Source: Streptomyces rhizoryzae (GTDB taxonomy: Bacteria > Actinomycetota > Actinomycetes > Streptomycetales > Streptomycetaceae). From it: 64,000 nucleotides of DNA. The translations under genes and the position numbers were made by a program. Position 1 is the stretch's first letter, and each line of letters opens with the position of its first letter. The DNA is taken from positions 169,386 through 233,385 of the forward strand of contig NZ_JALMUV010000006.1 of NCBI RefSeq assembly GCF_023155275.1, given 5' to 3'. The notes under the pieces were generated by a model. That model worked only from the letters and a program-made list of their open reading frames with translations. It had not been told where the DNA came from and searched no databases. Positions 17,356 through 25,584 of the stretch are shown piece after piece.

Positions 17356-17763
17356 ATGGCCAAGTACTTGCTGCTCAAGCACTACCGCGGCGCGCCGGCA
17401 GCGGTCAACGACGTGCCGATGGACCGGTGGACACCGGAGGAGGTCACCGCGCACGTCCGGTACATGCAGGACTTCGCGGCCCGGCTGGAGAAGACCGGGG
17501 AGTTCGTCGACGGCCAGGCGCTCGCCCCCGAGGGGGCCTGGGTCCGGTACGACGGTCCGGGGCGCCCGCCGGTCACCGACGGCCCGTTCGCCGAGACCAA
17601 GGACCTCATCGCCGGCTGGATGGTGATCGACGTCGACAGCTACGAGCGCGCCGTCGAACTGGCCGGGGAGCTGTCGGCCGCTCCCGGGGCGGGCGGCAAG
17701 CCCCTCCACGAGTGGCTGGAGGTGCGCCCGTTCCTCACCGCGCCGCCCACCGTCACGGAGTGA
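17356..17763 (+). CDS. DGPF/YCII-domain protein
   Basis: This 135-residue YCII-like (dimeric alpha/beta barrel) protein starts at ATG 17356 after AGGAGGA. It contains the eponymous segment VTDGPFAETKDLIAGWMVIDV. DGPF proteins are the conserved genomic partners of ECF42-group sigma factors; their biochemical role is not established. The TGA overlaps the GTG of the sigma gene (GTGA), so the pair is translationally coupled. Confidence 0.85.
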   Translation: MAKYLLLKHYRGAPAAVNDVPMDRWTPEEVTAHVRYMQDFAARLEKTGEFVDGQALAPEGAWVRYDGPGRPPVTDGPFAETKDLIAGWMVIDVDSYERAVELAGELSAAPGAGGKPLHEWLEVRPFLTAPPTVTE

Positions 17764-18917
17764 CGCACCCCATGGACGAGGCCCTGCTCCGCAGCCTCAC
17801 CCCGGGCGTGCTCGCCGTCCTCGTCCGCCGCGGGGCCGACTTCGCGGCGGCCGAGGACGCCGTGCAGGAGGCCCTGGTCGAGGCGGTCCGCGGCTGGCCG
17901 GCCGATCCGCCGCGGGACGCGAAGGGCTGGCTGGTCACCGTCGCCTGGCGCAAGTTCCTCGACCAGGCCCGGGCGGACGCGGCCCGTCGCCGGCGGGAGG
18001 CGGCCGCCGAGGAGGAGCCGGCGCCCGGGCCCGCGCCCTCGGCGGACGACACCCTCCAGCTCTACTTCCTGTGCGCCCACCCGTCGCTGACGCCGTCGTC
18101 CGCGGTCGCGCTCACGCTGCGCGCCGTCGGCGGGCTGACCACCCGTCAGATCGCCGCGGCGTACCTGGTGCCCGAGGCGACCATGGCCCAGCGCATCAGC
18201 CGGGCCAAGCGCACGGTCTCCGGTGTGCCGTTCGACCGGCCCGGCGACGTCGCCACCGTGCTGCGCGTCCTCTACCTGGTCTTCAACGAGGGCTACTCCG
18301 GCGACCTCGACCTCGCCGCCGAGGCCATCCGGCTCACCCGGCAGCTCGCGGCCGCCCTGGACCACCCCGAAGTGGCCGGGCTGCTCGCCCTGATGCTGCT
18401 GCACCACGCCCGGCGCGCCGCGCGGACCGCGCCGGACGGCAGCCTGGTGCCGCTCGCCGCGCAGGACCGCGGCCGCTGGGACACCGGGCTGATCGCCGAG
18501 GGGGTCGCGCTCCTCCAGGCGGCGCTCGCCCGCGACCGGCTGGGCGAGTACCAGACCCAGGCCGCCATCGCCGCCCTGCACGCCGACGCGCCCACCGCGG
18601 GGGAGACCGACTGGGTGCAGATCGTCGAGTGGTACGACGAACTGGTGCGCCTGACCGGCAGTCCGGTCGCCCGGCTCAACCGTGCGGTGGCGGTCGGCGA
18701 GGCGGACGGACCGCGCGCCGGCCTGGCGGCCCTCGCGGAGGTGGACCCCGCCCTGCCCCGGTACACCGCGGTGGCGGCGTACCTCCACGAGCGGGACGGC
18801 GACCCGGCCGCGGCGGCCCGGCTGTACGCCGAGGCGGCCCGCACGGCACCCAGCCTCGCCGAGCGCGCCCACCTGACCCGCCAGGCCGCCCGGCTCAACG
18901 CCCGCGAGGACCGCTGA
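17760..18917 (+). CDS. ECF42-type sigma factor with long C-terminal extension
   Basis: The 385-residue protein has sigma region 2 (ADFAAAEDAVQEALVEAVRGWP, WLVTVAWRKFLDQAR) and region 4 (LTTRQIAAAYLVPEATMAQRISRAK). An extension of about 200 helical, TPR-like residues follows (FNEGYSGDLDLAAEAIRL, AAIAALHADAP). This DUF6596 layout defines the ECF42 group, which depends on the extension rather than an anti-sigma factor. GTG 17760 gives a four-base overlap with the DGPF gene; ATG 17772 is the alternative. Its regulon probably includes the DGPF gene itself. Confidence 0.85.
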   Translation: MTHPMDEALLRSLTPGVLAVLVRRGADFAAAEDAVQEALVEAVRGWPADPPRDAKGWLVTVAWRKFLDQARADAARRRREAAAEEEPAPGPAPSADDTLQLYFLCAHPSLTPSSAVALTLRAVGGLTTRQIAAAYLVPEATMAQRISRAKRTVSGVPFDRPGDVATVLRVLYLVFNEGYSGDLDLAAEAIRLTRQLAAALDHPEVAGLLALMLLHHARRAARTAPDGSLVPLAAQDRGRWDTGLIAEGVALLQAALARDRLGEYQTQAAIAALHADAPTAGETDWVQIVEWYDELVRLTGSPVARLNRAVAVGEADGPRAGLAALAEVDPALPRYTAVAAYLHERDGDPAAAARLYAEAARTAPSLAERAHLTRQAARLNAREDR

Positions 18918-18960
18918 TCCGGCGTGCCCGGCGCTTCCCGCGGCGCGGGGGCGCCGCAGG

Positions 18961-19007
18961 CGAACGGACCCGCCCCGCCAGGACAGGTGGCGGGCCGGGT
19001 CCGTTCG
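18961..19007. terminator. Bidirectional hairpin between ECF42 and MFS genes
   Basis: CGAACGGACCCG (18961-18972) pairs perfectly with CGGGTCCGTTCG (18996-19007), with extra inner pairing (CCGCCA with TGGCGG). The genes on both sides converge here, so it likely stops both transcripts. Confidence 0.75.
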
Positions 19008-19031
19008 GATCGGGGGCCGGGCGGCGGCCGG

Positions 19032-20351
19032 TCAGGCGGCCTTGCCCAGGGCCGGCAGGCGCCGTGCGGCGGCGGCCTGGCGGGTGGCGTAGAGGGTGAT
19101 GGCCGCGGCGCCGGTCATGGCGGCCAGGCCCAGCAGGACGGTGCCGGACCAGCCGGCGGCGTGGAAGGCGGCGGCGCCGAGCGCACCGCCCAGGCTGCTG
19201 CCGATGTAGTACGCGCACTGGTAGAGCGCCGACGCCTGGGCGCGGGCGGTCTTCGCGGTGCGGCTGACCGAGGACGAGGCGACCGCGTGCCCCGCGAAGA
19301 AACCGGCGGTGATGAGGACCAGGCCCGCCAGCACCGCGGCGACCGAGGCGGCCAGGGTGAGCAGCAGACCGGCGGCGGTGGTGCCCACGGCCAGGTAGAG
19401 CGCACCGCGGCGGCCGGTGCGGGCCACCAGCTTCCCGGCGGCGGCCGAGGAGACCGTACCGACCAGGTAGATCACGAAGATCGAGCCGACGATGCCCTGC
19501 GGGAGGTGGAACGGCGCGGCCACCAGCCGGTAGCCGATCACCGTGTAGACCGCGCCGAAGACCGTCATGAACAGTGCGCCGATGGCGTACAGCCGGCGCA
19601 GCAGCGGATCGGCGAGGTGGCCGCCGAGCGTGCGGGCCAGCGCCCGCGGACCGGCCGGCCGGGGCGAGAAGTGCCGGGGGCGGGGCACCAGCAGCCGGAA
19701 CGCCACCGCGCACACCACGGCCAGGACGCCCACCGCACCGAGCGCCGCCCGCCAGCCCCACGCCTGGGAGACCCAGCCGGTGACGATCCGGCCGGACATC
19801 CCGCCGATGCTGTTGCCGGCCACGAACAGGCCGATCGCCGCCACCAGCGCCTTGGCGCGCACCTCCTCGGCCAGGAACGCCATCGCCGAGGCGGGCAGTC
19901 CGGCCAGCGCCACGCCCTGCACGGCGCGCAGCGCGATCAGCGTGCCCAGGGACGGGGCGAACGGCACCAGCAGCGCGATCACCGCGGCCACCGTCAGCGA
20001 CGCGGTCATCAGGGTGCGGCGGCCGAACCGCTCGGAGAGCGCGCTCAGCGGGATCACCCCGAGGGCCAGCCCGAAGGTCGCCGCGGAGACCGTCCAGCTC
20101 GCCTGGTCCGGCGCGGCGTGCAGGTCGGCGGAGAGCGCGGGCAGCAGGGCCTGGGTGGAGTACAGGAGGGCGAAGGTGGCCACTCCGGCGGCGAAGAGGG
20201 CGAAGCTCATCCGGCGGTAACCGGGGCCGCCCGGCCGCAGCTTGTCCGCCTCGGGGTCGGGGCGCGCGGCGGCGGAGGAAGAGGAGTCGGGGGACTGGGG
20301 GGAGGCGGCCGCACGGTCGGTGACGGACGCCCCGGTATCAGCGGGAGGCAT
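19032..20351 (-). CDS. MFS transporter
   Basis: This 439-residue protein has a 45-residue hydrophilic N-terminus and then 12 predicted hydrophobic segments. The MFS loop 2-3 motif is present as SERFGRRTLMTA, and a second-half equivalent as ARTGRRGALYL. It resembles the YnfM/arabinose-efflux-like subgroup. Substrate unknown. A LysR gene is divergently transcribed 62 bases away and is the likely regulator. The promoter is well formed: TTGGAC (20382-20387 on the complement), 18 bases, TACCGT (20358-20363), then 6 bases to the ATG, so the message looks leaderless. Confidence 0.88.
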   Translation of the reverse strand: MPPADTGASVTDRAAASPQSPDSSSSAAARPDPEADKLRPGGPGYRRMSFALFAAGVATFALLYSTQALLPALSADLHAAPDQASWTVSAATFGLALGVIPLSALSERFGRRTLMTASLTVAAVIALLVPFAPSLGTLIALRAVQGVALAGLPASAMAFLAEEVRAKALVAAIGLFVAGNSIGGMSGRIVTGWVSQAWGWRAALGAVGVLAVVCAVAFRLLVPRPRHFSPRPAGPRALARTLGGHLADPLLRRLYAIGALFMTVFGAVYTVIGYRLVAAPFHLPQGIVGSIFVIYLVGTVSSAAAGKLVARTGRRGALYLAVGTTAAGLLLTLAASVAAVLAGLVLITAGFFAGHAVASSSVSRTAKTARAQASALYQCAYYIGSSLGGALGAAAFHAAGWSGTVLLGLAAMTGAAAITLYATRQAAAARRLPALGKAA

Positions 20352-20413
20352 GGTTCGACGGTAGGGTGACCCGTCTCATGCGTCCAATGCATCAAAACGC
20401 GATAATCGATGCC
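20352..20413. promoter_or_regulatory. Divergent MFS/LysR promoter region
   Basis: The minus promoter is TTGGAC-18-TACCGT for the MFS gene. The plus -10 box GATAAT (20401-20406) is 7 bases before ATG 20414 of the LysR gene. Between and around them are AATGCATC, GATGCC and GGTGCATGATC, which share TGC/GCA half-sites as in LysR operators. Binding here could control both genes. Confidence 0.55.
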
Positions 20414-21436
20414 ATGGTGCATGATCGCAGCTCAGCGGAGTCCCTGTTGCAGGGTCGCAACAGAAAAGACATTCCGGCGACCCGCCGGGCCACGGTGGCC
20501 CCGGTCACCGGGCCCGAGTCCGCCGAGCTGGGGCCCGGCTCCTGGGCGCTGGCCCTCGTCCCGCGGCTGGCCCAGTTCGCCGCCGTCGCCCGGCACGAGC
20601 ACGTCACCCGCGCCGCGCACGAACTGGGCATGCCCCAGCCGACCCTGAGCCGCGCCCTGGTGCGGCTGGAGGACGACCTCGGGGTGACGCTCTTCGCCCG
20701 GCACGGCCGCACGCTCTCCCTCACCCCCGCCGGGCACGCCTTCCGCACCGCCGCCGAACGGGCCCTGGCCGACCTGGAACGGGCCACCGAGGCGGTCCGC
20801 GCGGACACCGACCCGGCCGCCGGCAAGGTCGCCTTCGGCTTCCTGCACACCCTGGGCACGGAGACCGTCCCCGGCCTGCTCCGGGCCTTCCGCGCCGACC
20901 ACCCCGGCATCCGCTTCCAGCTCGTCCAGAACTACGGCGAGGCGATGATCGAACGGCTGCGGGCCGGGGACCTCGACCTGTGCCTGACCTCACCGGTGCC
21001 GGACTACCCGGACCTGGTCGCCCGCCGCCTCGACGAGCAGAAGCTCCGCCTGGTCGTCCCCGACGACCACCCGCTGGCCCGCCGCAAGCGCATCCGCCTC
21101 GCCGAGGCCGCCGGCGAACTCTTCGTCACCCTCGAACCGGGCTACGGGCTGCGCCGGATCACCGACGCGCTGTGCGCCGAGGCCGGGTTCACCCCGCGGG
21201 TGGCGTTCGAGGGGGAGGAGGCCGAGACGCTGCGCGGCCTGGTCGCCGCCGGCCTGGGCGTGGCCCTGCTGCCGCCGCCCGCGGTCCCCCGCCCGGGCGT
21301 CGCCGAACTCACCGTCACCGCCCCGCGCGCCGTCCGCGAGATCGGCGTCGCCTGGCTCGACGGCCGCGTGGACCCGCCACCGGTCGCCGCCTTCAAGAAG
21401 TTCCTCCTGAGCCGGCGGGGGGCGCTGCTGCCGTGA
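20414..21436 (+). CDS. LysR-family transcriptional regulator
   Basis: The helix-turn-helix is at residues 50-80 (RLAQFAAVARHEHVTRAA, then QPTLSRALVRLE), followed by the periplasmic-binding-like effector domain (KVAFGFLHTLGTE, GLGVALLPPP). I chose ATG 20414 (340 aa) because GATAAT lies 7 bases upstream; longer starts at GTG 20366 or ATG 20378 would run through the promoter of the divergent MFS gene. The region before the helix-turn-helix, about 48 residues, is longer than usual for LysR proteins and has no recognised domain. It probably controls the MFS gene in response to that transporter's substrate. Confidence 0.85.
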   Translation: MVHDRSSAESLLQGRNRKDIPATRRATVAPVTGPESAELGPGSWALALVPRLAQFAAVARHEHVTRAAHELGMPQPTLSRALVRLEDDLGVTLFARHGRTLSLTPAGHAFRTAAERALADLERATEAVRADTDPAAGKVAFGFLHTLGTETVPGLLRAFRADHPGIRFQLVQNYGEAMIERLRAGDLDLCLTSPVPDYPDLVARRLDEQKLRLVVPDDHPLARRKRIRLAEAAGELFVTLEPGYGLRRITDALCAEAGFTPRVAFEGEEAETLRGLVAAGLGVALLPPPAVPRPGVAELTVTAPRAVREIGVAWLDGRVDPPPVAAFKKFLLSRRGALLP

Positions 21437-21497
21437 CCCGGCACCGGGGCGGCCCCGCAACGGGAGAGGCCCCGCGCCGGACGGCGCCCCCGGTCCG

Positions 21498-22265
21498 TCA
21501 GTGGCGCAGGGACGCGCCGAAGCCGGAGGCCAGGGGCATGCGCAGGCCCAGGGGCGGGGGTGCGGCCAGGGCGTCCAGGACCGGGCGGGCGTAGGAGCGG
21601 GCGAAGAGGGCGCCGAGGAGGAAGTCGGTGGCCAGGGCGTGGACCTCGGCGCGGTGCTGGTGCAGCGCGTGGCCGTCGGAGTGCACCTCGAACCGGCAGG
21701 TGTCGCGGTTGACCTTCTTGGCGCGCTGGGCGTAGCGGTAGGAGAAGTCGGGGTCCACCCGCTCGTCGTTGGTGCCGTGCACCAGCAGCACCTGACGGCC
21801 GATCAGCTGCTTCACCGGATCGGGTGCGGCGCCCGGTTGCCGGGGGTCCGGCAGCCAGGGGGCGAGGGCCAGGACGGCGTGCACGGCCGGGTGCCCGGCG
21901 GCGTGCAGCGCGGCGCGGGCGCCCCGCCCGGTGCCGACCAGGGCCACCGGCACGTCGCCGTACCGCCGGACCACCTCGTCCACCGCCCAGGCGGCGTCCT
22001 GCGCGGGGTGTGCGGCGGCGCCGTTCCAGCCGCGGCAGCGGTAGTGCACGACATGGGCCGCCAGCCCCTCGGCGCGGCCGGCCCGGGCCAGCCGGGCGGC
22101 CAGCGGGCGCACCGCCAGCGCCGGCACCGGCGACGGCCGCCGCAGCCCGGTCGGTCCGCAGCCGGGCAGGAGCAGTGCGACGGCGTTCACCGTCCGGTCC
22201 GTGCCGCCCGCTCCCAGCGGTTTTCCCAGCCGGGCCTCGCGCACCGGCAGTGCTTGCTGAGCCAT
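21498..22265 (-). CDS. Alpha/beta-hydrolase-fold protein lacking the nucleophile Ser
   Basis: This 255-residue protein has a dienelactone-hydrolase-like fold with VALLLPGCGPTG, LVGTGRGARAALHAAGHP, VLLVHGTNDERVDPD (acid residue region) and EVHSDGHALHQH (the expected His). At the nucleophile elbow, normally GxSxG, the sequence is GTGRG, so the Ser is replaced by Gly. It may be a non-enzymatic binding protein, or use another residue. ATG 22265 precedes MAQQALPVREARLG. It is divergent from adenosine deaminase and converges with the LysR gene; no partner is evident. Confidence 0.75.
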   Translation of the reverse strand: MAQQALPVREARLGKPLGAGGTDRTVNAVALLLPGCGPTGLRRPSPVPALAVRPLAARLARAGRAEGLAAHVVHYRCRGWNGAAAHPAQDAAWAVDEVVRRYGDVPVALVGTGRGARAALHAAGHPAVHAVLALAPWLPDPRQPGAAPDPVKQLIGRQVLLVHGTNDERVDPDFSYRYAQRAKKVNRDTCRFEVHSDGHALHQHRAEVHALATDFLLGALFARSYARPVLDALAAPPPLGLRMPLASGFGASLRH

Positions 22266-22339
22266 GCGAGAACGATGGCAGAACGCGGCGCGGTGTCCAC
22301 CCTGCGGACGGGTCACTGTTACGTATCGTTCGATGAGTT

Positions 22340-22361
22340 CTACGCGCGTAGGGGCTAGAGT
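22340..22361 (+). promoter_or_regulatory. Nucleoside operator and leaderless promoter of add
   Basis: The perfect palindrome CTACGCGCGTAG occupies 22340-22351, followed after 4 bases by the -10 box TAGAGT (22356-22361), itself 6 bases before the ATG. The operator therefore lies in the -35/-10 spacer, a classic repressor position. Confidence 0.7.
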
Positions 22362-22367
22362 GCGGCA

Positions 22368-23528
22368 ATGACGAGCGAGACCAGTACCCTGCCGACCGCA
22401 GAACAGATCCGCCGCGCCCCCAAGGTGCTGCTCCACGACCACCTCGACGGCGGGCTGCGCCCCGGCACCGTCGTCGACCTGGCCCGTGAGACCGGCTACG
22501 CCTCCCTGCCCGAGACCGACCCGGAGAAGCTGGGGATCTGGTTCCGCGAGGCCGCCGACTCCGGCTCCCTGGAACGCTATCTGGAGACCTTCGCGCACAC
22601 CTGCGCCGTCATGCAGACCCGGGAGGCGCTCTTCCGGGTCGCCGCCGAGTGCGCCGAGGACCTGGCCGCCGACGGCGTCGTCTACGCCGAGGTCCGCTAC
22701 GCCCCCGAGCAGCACCTGGAGGCCGGGCTCAGCCTCGAAGAGGTGGTCGAGGCGGTCAACGAGGGCTTCCGGGAGGGTGAGCGGCGGGCCCGCGCGGCCG
22801 GCCACCGGATCCGGGTCGGCGCCCTGCTGACCGCGATGCGGCACGCCGCCCGCGCCCTGGAGATCGCCGAACTCGCCAACCGCTACCGCGACCAGGGCGT
22901 GGTCGGCTTCGACATCGCCGGCGCCGAGGCCGGCTACCCGCCCACCCGCCACCTCGACGCGTTCGAGTACCTCAAGCGGGAGAACAACCACTTCACCATC
23001 CACGCCGGCGAAGCCTTCGGCCTGCCGTCCATCTGGCAGGCGCTCCAGTGGTGCGGCGCCGACCGGCTCGGCCACGGCGTGCGCATCATCGACGACATCG
23101 AGGTCGCCGACGACGGCTCGGTCACCCTCGGCCGGCTCGCCTCGTACGTCCGCGACAAGCGCATCCCGCTGGAGCTGTGCCCCACCTCCAACCTCCAGAC
23201 CGGCGCCGCCGCGTCCTACGCCGAGCACCCCATCGGCCTGCTGCGCCGGTTGCAGTTCCGCTGCACGGTCAACACCGACAACCGCCTCATGAGCGGTACG
23301 AGCATGTCCCGGGAATTCGAGCACCTGGTCAAGACATTCCGCTACACGCTCGATGACATGCAGTGGTTCACGGTCAATGGTATGAAGTCAGCTTTCCTTC
23401 CTTTCGATGAACGTCTGGCCATGATCAACGACGTCATCAAGCCCGGCTACGCGGAATTGCGCTCCGAATGGCTCTTCCGCCAGAGCGCCGCAACCCCCGC
23501 TCCCAGCAGGGAGTCTGACGATCAGTGA
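22368..23528 (+). CDS. add: Adenosine deaminase
   Basis: This 386-residue metal-dependent deaminase has [14 protein letters not shown] (HxH metal ligands), [16 protein letters not shown] with the catalytic Glu region, [16 protein letters not shown] and NTDNRLMSG with the final metal Asp. It converts adenosine and deoxyadenosine to (deoxy)inosine, which the phosphorylase at 43045-43860 can cleave. ATG 22368 is leaderless, 6 bases after TAGAGT. The operator upstream ties it to the importer, deoA, deoC and phosphorylase promoters. Confidence 0.95.
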   Translation: MTSETSTLPTAEQIRRAPKVLLHDHLDGGLRPGTVVDLARETGYASLPETDPEKLGIWFREAADSGSLERYLETFAHTCAVMQTREALFRVAAECAEDLAADGVVYAEVRYAPEQHLEAGLSLEEVVEAVNEGFREGERRARAAGHRIRVGALLTAMRHAARALEIAELANRYRDQGVVGFDIAGAEAGYPPTRHLDAFEYLKRENNHFTIHAGEAFGLPSIWQALQWCGADRLGHGVRIIDDIEVADDGSVTLGRLASYVRDKRIPLELCPTSNLQTGAAASYAEHPIGLLRRLQFRCTVNTDNRLMSGTSMSREFEHLVKTFRYTLDDMQWFTVNGMKSAFLPFDERLAMINDVIKPGYAELRSEWLFRQSAATPAPSRESDDQ

Positions 23529-23552
23529 GCGGGGCGCGGAGTCGCTAGCGCA

Positions 23553-23583
23553 ACGGCCGGTGGATTGTCCACCGGCCGTTTTT
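23553..23583 (+). terminator. Rho-independent terminator of add
   Basis: ACGGCCGGTGGA (23553-23564) and TCCACCGGCCGT (23568-23579) form a perfect 12-bp stem with a 3-base loop, followed by TTTTT. It is the most canonical terminator in the window. Confidence 0.92.
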
Positions 23584-23669
23584 CCGTACGGCCGGGGTGT
23601 TTGCGGCGGCGGTGGCGCAATCACTAGGTTTCCTAGCCGGTCAACCCCCATCACGAGGACGTAGAAGCC

Positions 23670-23957
23670 ATGAAGCAGGGAACTGTCAAGACTCTCGGTG
23701 CCGTCGCGCTCGGTGCCGCCCTCGCCGCGACCGCCGCGGGCGCCGCCTCCGCCGCCCCGGCGGGCAACTCGATCGACACCCACGGGGTGCTGCGCAGCCT
23801 GCCCGTGAAGGACGCCACCAAGACCCTCACCGGGGCGACCAACACCAAGGGCGGCGACGGCAACGACGTCAAGACGCACCTGAACTCCAAGGGCAACAAG
23901 CTCCTCGGCGGCCTGCCCGCCGGCGCGGTCACCAAGAACCTCCCCCTCGGCGGCTGA
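23670..23957 (+). CDS. Small secreted protein, unknown function
   Basis: This 95-residue protein has a clear Sec signal peptide: MKQGTVK, a hydrophobic Ala-rich core, and a likely cleavage after AASA. The mature part of about 65 residues is polar, Gly/Asn/Lys-rich, and has no Cys, so it is not a typical chaplin. It contains GVLRSLPVKD and ends in NLPLGG; the secreted protein at 30138-30551 has a similar GALRTLPLV and LPG end. ATG 23670 follows GAGGACGTAGAAGCC, and a CTAGG/CCTAG palindrome lies at 23623-23635. I do not recognise the function. Confidence 0.75.
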   Translation: MKQGTVKTLGAVALGAALAATAAGAASAAPAGNSIDTHGVLRSLPVKDATKTLTGATNTKGGDGNDVKTHLNSKGNKLLGGLPAGAVTKNLPLGG

Positions 23958-24060
23958 TCGGCCCCGCCCCGTCCCCCAGGGGACGCCCCGCGACCGCCCC
24001 GGCCCGTGCACCGGTATCCAGTACGGGCCGGGGCTTCGCGCGCTCCGGGGCGCGCCGCGG

Positions 24061-24270
24061 CTACCAGGCCGCGGCGCCGCCGGCCCGCTGCTCCGAGGGC
24101 AGGAGTATCCACAGCGCCAGGTAGACCAGGAACTGCGGGCCGGGCAGCAGGCACGAGAGCAGGAAGATCACCCGCATCGTCGCCGGGCTCGTCCCGAAGC
24201 GGCGGGCCAGGCCGGCGCAGACACCGGCGATCATGCGATTGCTGACGGGGCGGACCAGTGCGGCGGCCAT
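24061..24270 (-). CDS. PspC-domain membrane protein
   Basis: This 69-residue protein starts at ATG 24270 after a strong GGAGG. It matches the PspC domain: RPVSNRMIAGVCAGLARRFGTSP followed by one long hydrophobic segment ending ALWILLPSE. PspC proteins sit in the cytoplasmic membrane and modulate envelope-stress responses in proteobacteria; in Streptomyces short forms like this one are common and of unknown role. It is the third gene in a leftward group but is separated from the VanZ-like gene by 47 bases. Confidence 0.85.
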   Translation of the reverse strand: MAAALVRPVSNRMIAGVCAGLARRFGTSPATMRVIFLLSCLLPGPQFLVYLALWILLPSEQRAGGAAAW

Positions 24271-24317
24271 GTCGGCCTCCTCCTTCTCGACGCTGCGGGG
24301 CGGTCTGCCCCGACCCC

Positions 24318-24869
24318 TCAAAAGTAGGTCCGGCCGACCGGGAAGACGTCAGCCTGCGGTGCCAGGCCGACCCTGGGGATTCTCGGGGTCGCACCCCCGA
24401 GACGGTCGTTCCGGCGGCGGAGCCGGGACCGGGCCGCGGGGACGACCGCCAGGTGCGCCAGCGCCACCCCCAGCGTGTTCAGCAGCACCGCGTCGACGTC
24501 CGGCACTTGGCCCGGCACCGCGGTCTGCACCAGCTCGATGGCCAGCGAGATCATCGCCCCGCCGAAGACCGTGCGGGCCACCGACCCGAGGGGGGAAACG
24601 TTCAGGCGCCCGCCTGCCAGCGGCAGCAGCACCCCCAGGGGCGCCAGCAGCAGCAGCGGACCGCCCAGGTGCCACACCGCGGCCCAGCCGCCGCGCGCCA
24701 GCTCCGCGTCGATCGACGCCAGCGGCTGGAGGTTCGCCGCCGGCACCCACGGCACCGTACGGGGACGCAGCATCAGCCAGCCGACGATCAGCAGATGCAC
24801 CACGAGGAGGAGAAACCCGGTGGCGCGCAAACGGGGGGCGACGGTGGTGCGGGGGCCATGACGCTGCAC
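24318..24869 (-). CDS. VanZ-like membrane protein
   Basis: This 183-residue protein has four hydrophobic helices. The VanZ hallmark region lies between helices 3 and 4 (SLAIELVQTAVPGQVPDVDAVLLN), with a preceding MLRPRTVPWVPAANLQPL. VanZ-like proteins give low-level teicoplanin resistance in some species, but most members have no known function. GTG 24869 opens the frame. A basic tail (RSRLRRRNDRL) follows the last helix. It may be cotranscribed with the lipoprotein/AfsQ2 genes upstream (67-base gap). Confidence 0.8.
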   Translation of the reverse strand: MQRHGPRTTVAPRLRATGFLLLVVHLLIVGWLMLRPRTVPWVPAANLQPLASIDAELARGGWAAVWHLGGPLLLLAPLGVLLPLAGGRLNVSPLGSVARTVFGGAMISLAIELVQTAVPGQVPDVDAVLLNTLGVALAHLAVVPAARSRLRRRNDRLGGATPRIPRVGLAPQADVFPVGRTYF

Positions 24870-24936
24870 ACAGGCCAGGACGCCGGTAGCGGGGGCCGCG
24901 GTTCCGCCCCCTTGCGCCCGTCTTGGCCGGAACCGC

Positions 24937-25584
24937 TCAGCTCTCCGCCGACCCCGGGTCGCCCCACCCCGCGTGCTGGGCGATGTCGGGGTTGGCCAGC
25001 ACGTCCGGGGAGCAGTCGTAGCGGTGCGCCGCCGCGCCGTCCGGGCCGCCCAGCAGCGCCGCCCCGGTGCGGCCCAGCGCGGTGGACCGCCCGTAGGTGC
25101 ACACCAGCTGCGCCAGCGCGAACGACGGCAGGTCGTCCGGCTGGACGGACAGCCGCAGCGCCTCCGGCGCGTCCCCGGTGCGCGGTCCGTCCACCCGCAG
25201 CGACCGGGGCACCGCGGTGCTGAACCCCGCGCGGGTCTCGTCGGCCGACGGCGGGCGCTCCAGCTCCGCCAGCAGGGACCGGGCCGCCCGCAGCCGGAAC
25301 GCGGCCTGCGGTCCGCCCTGCGGCCCCGCCTCCGCCCGCTCCACCGCGACCAGCGCCGACCCGCACACCAGATAGACCGGCACCCGCGGCCCGTCCGCCG
25401 CGCCCGGGGACGCGTCGGAGGCGGGGACGTGGCAGGTCACCCGCGACGGCGCGCCGCCCGCGTCGACCGGCACCGACGTCCCGCGGATCCCGCAGGCCGC
25501 GGCGGCCAGCCCCAGCGCCGCCAGCACGGCGCCGCGCCGCGCCGCCCGCCGCGCCGTGCGCAACGGACCGGTGCGCGGGGTCAC
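24937..25584 (-). CDS. Lipoprotein of the AfsQ operon
   Basis: This 215-residue protein has an Arg-rich n-region, a hydrophobic core and a lipobox (LAAAACGIRG), giving a lipid-anchored exported protein. The mature part has no domain I recognise; it contains three or four Cys residues (TCHVP, LVCGSAL, VCTYGRS, YDCSPD) that could form disulfides. GTG 25584 overlaps the AfsQ2 stop (GTGA), so it is produced with the sensor kinase. A role as accessory sensor or modulator for AfsQ2 is an inference from this coupling. Confidence 0.82.
   Translation of the reverse strand: MTPRTGPLRTARRAARRGAVLAALGLAAAACGIRGTSVPVDAGGAPSRVTCHVPASDASPGAADGPRVPVYLVCGSALVAVERAEAGPQGGPQAAFRLRAARSLLAELERPPSADETRAGFSTAVPRSLRVDGPRTGDAPEALRLSVQPDDLPSFALAQLVCTYGRSTALGRTGAALLGGPDGAAAHRYDCSPDVLANPDIAQHAGWGDPGSAES

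Noticed and set aside
20366..20413. Longer LysR starts at GTG 20366 or ATG 20378.
   Set aside because: They would place coding sequence over the divergent promoter, while ATG 20414 has a -10 box at leaderless spacing.
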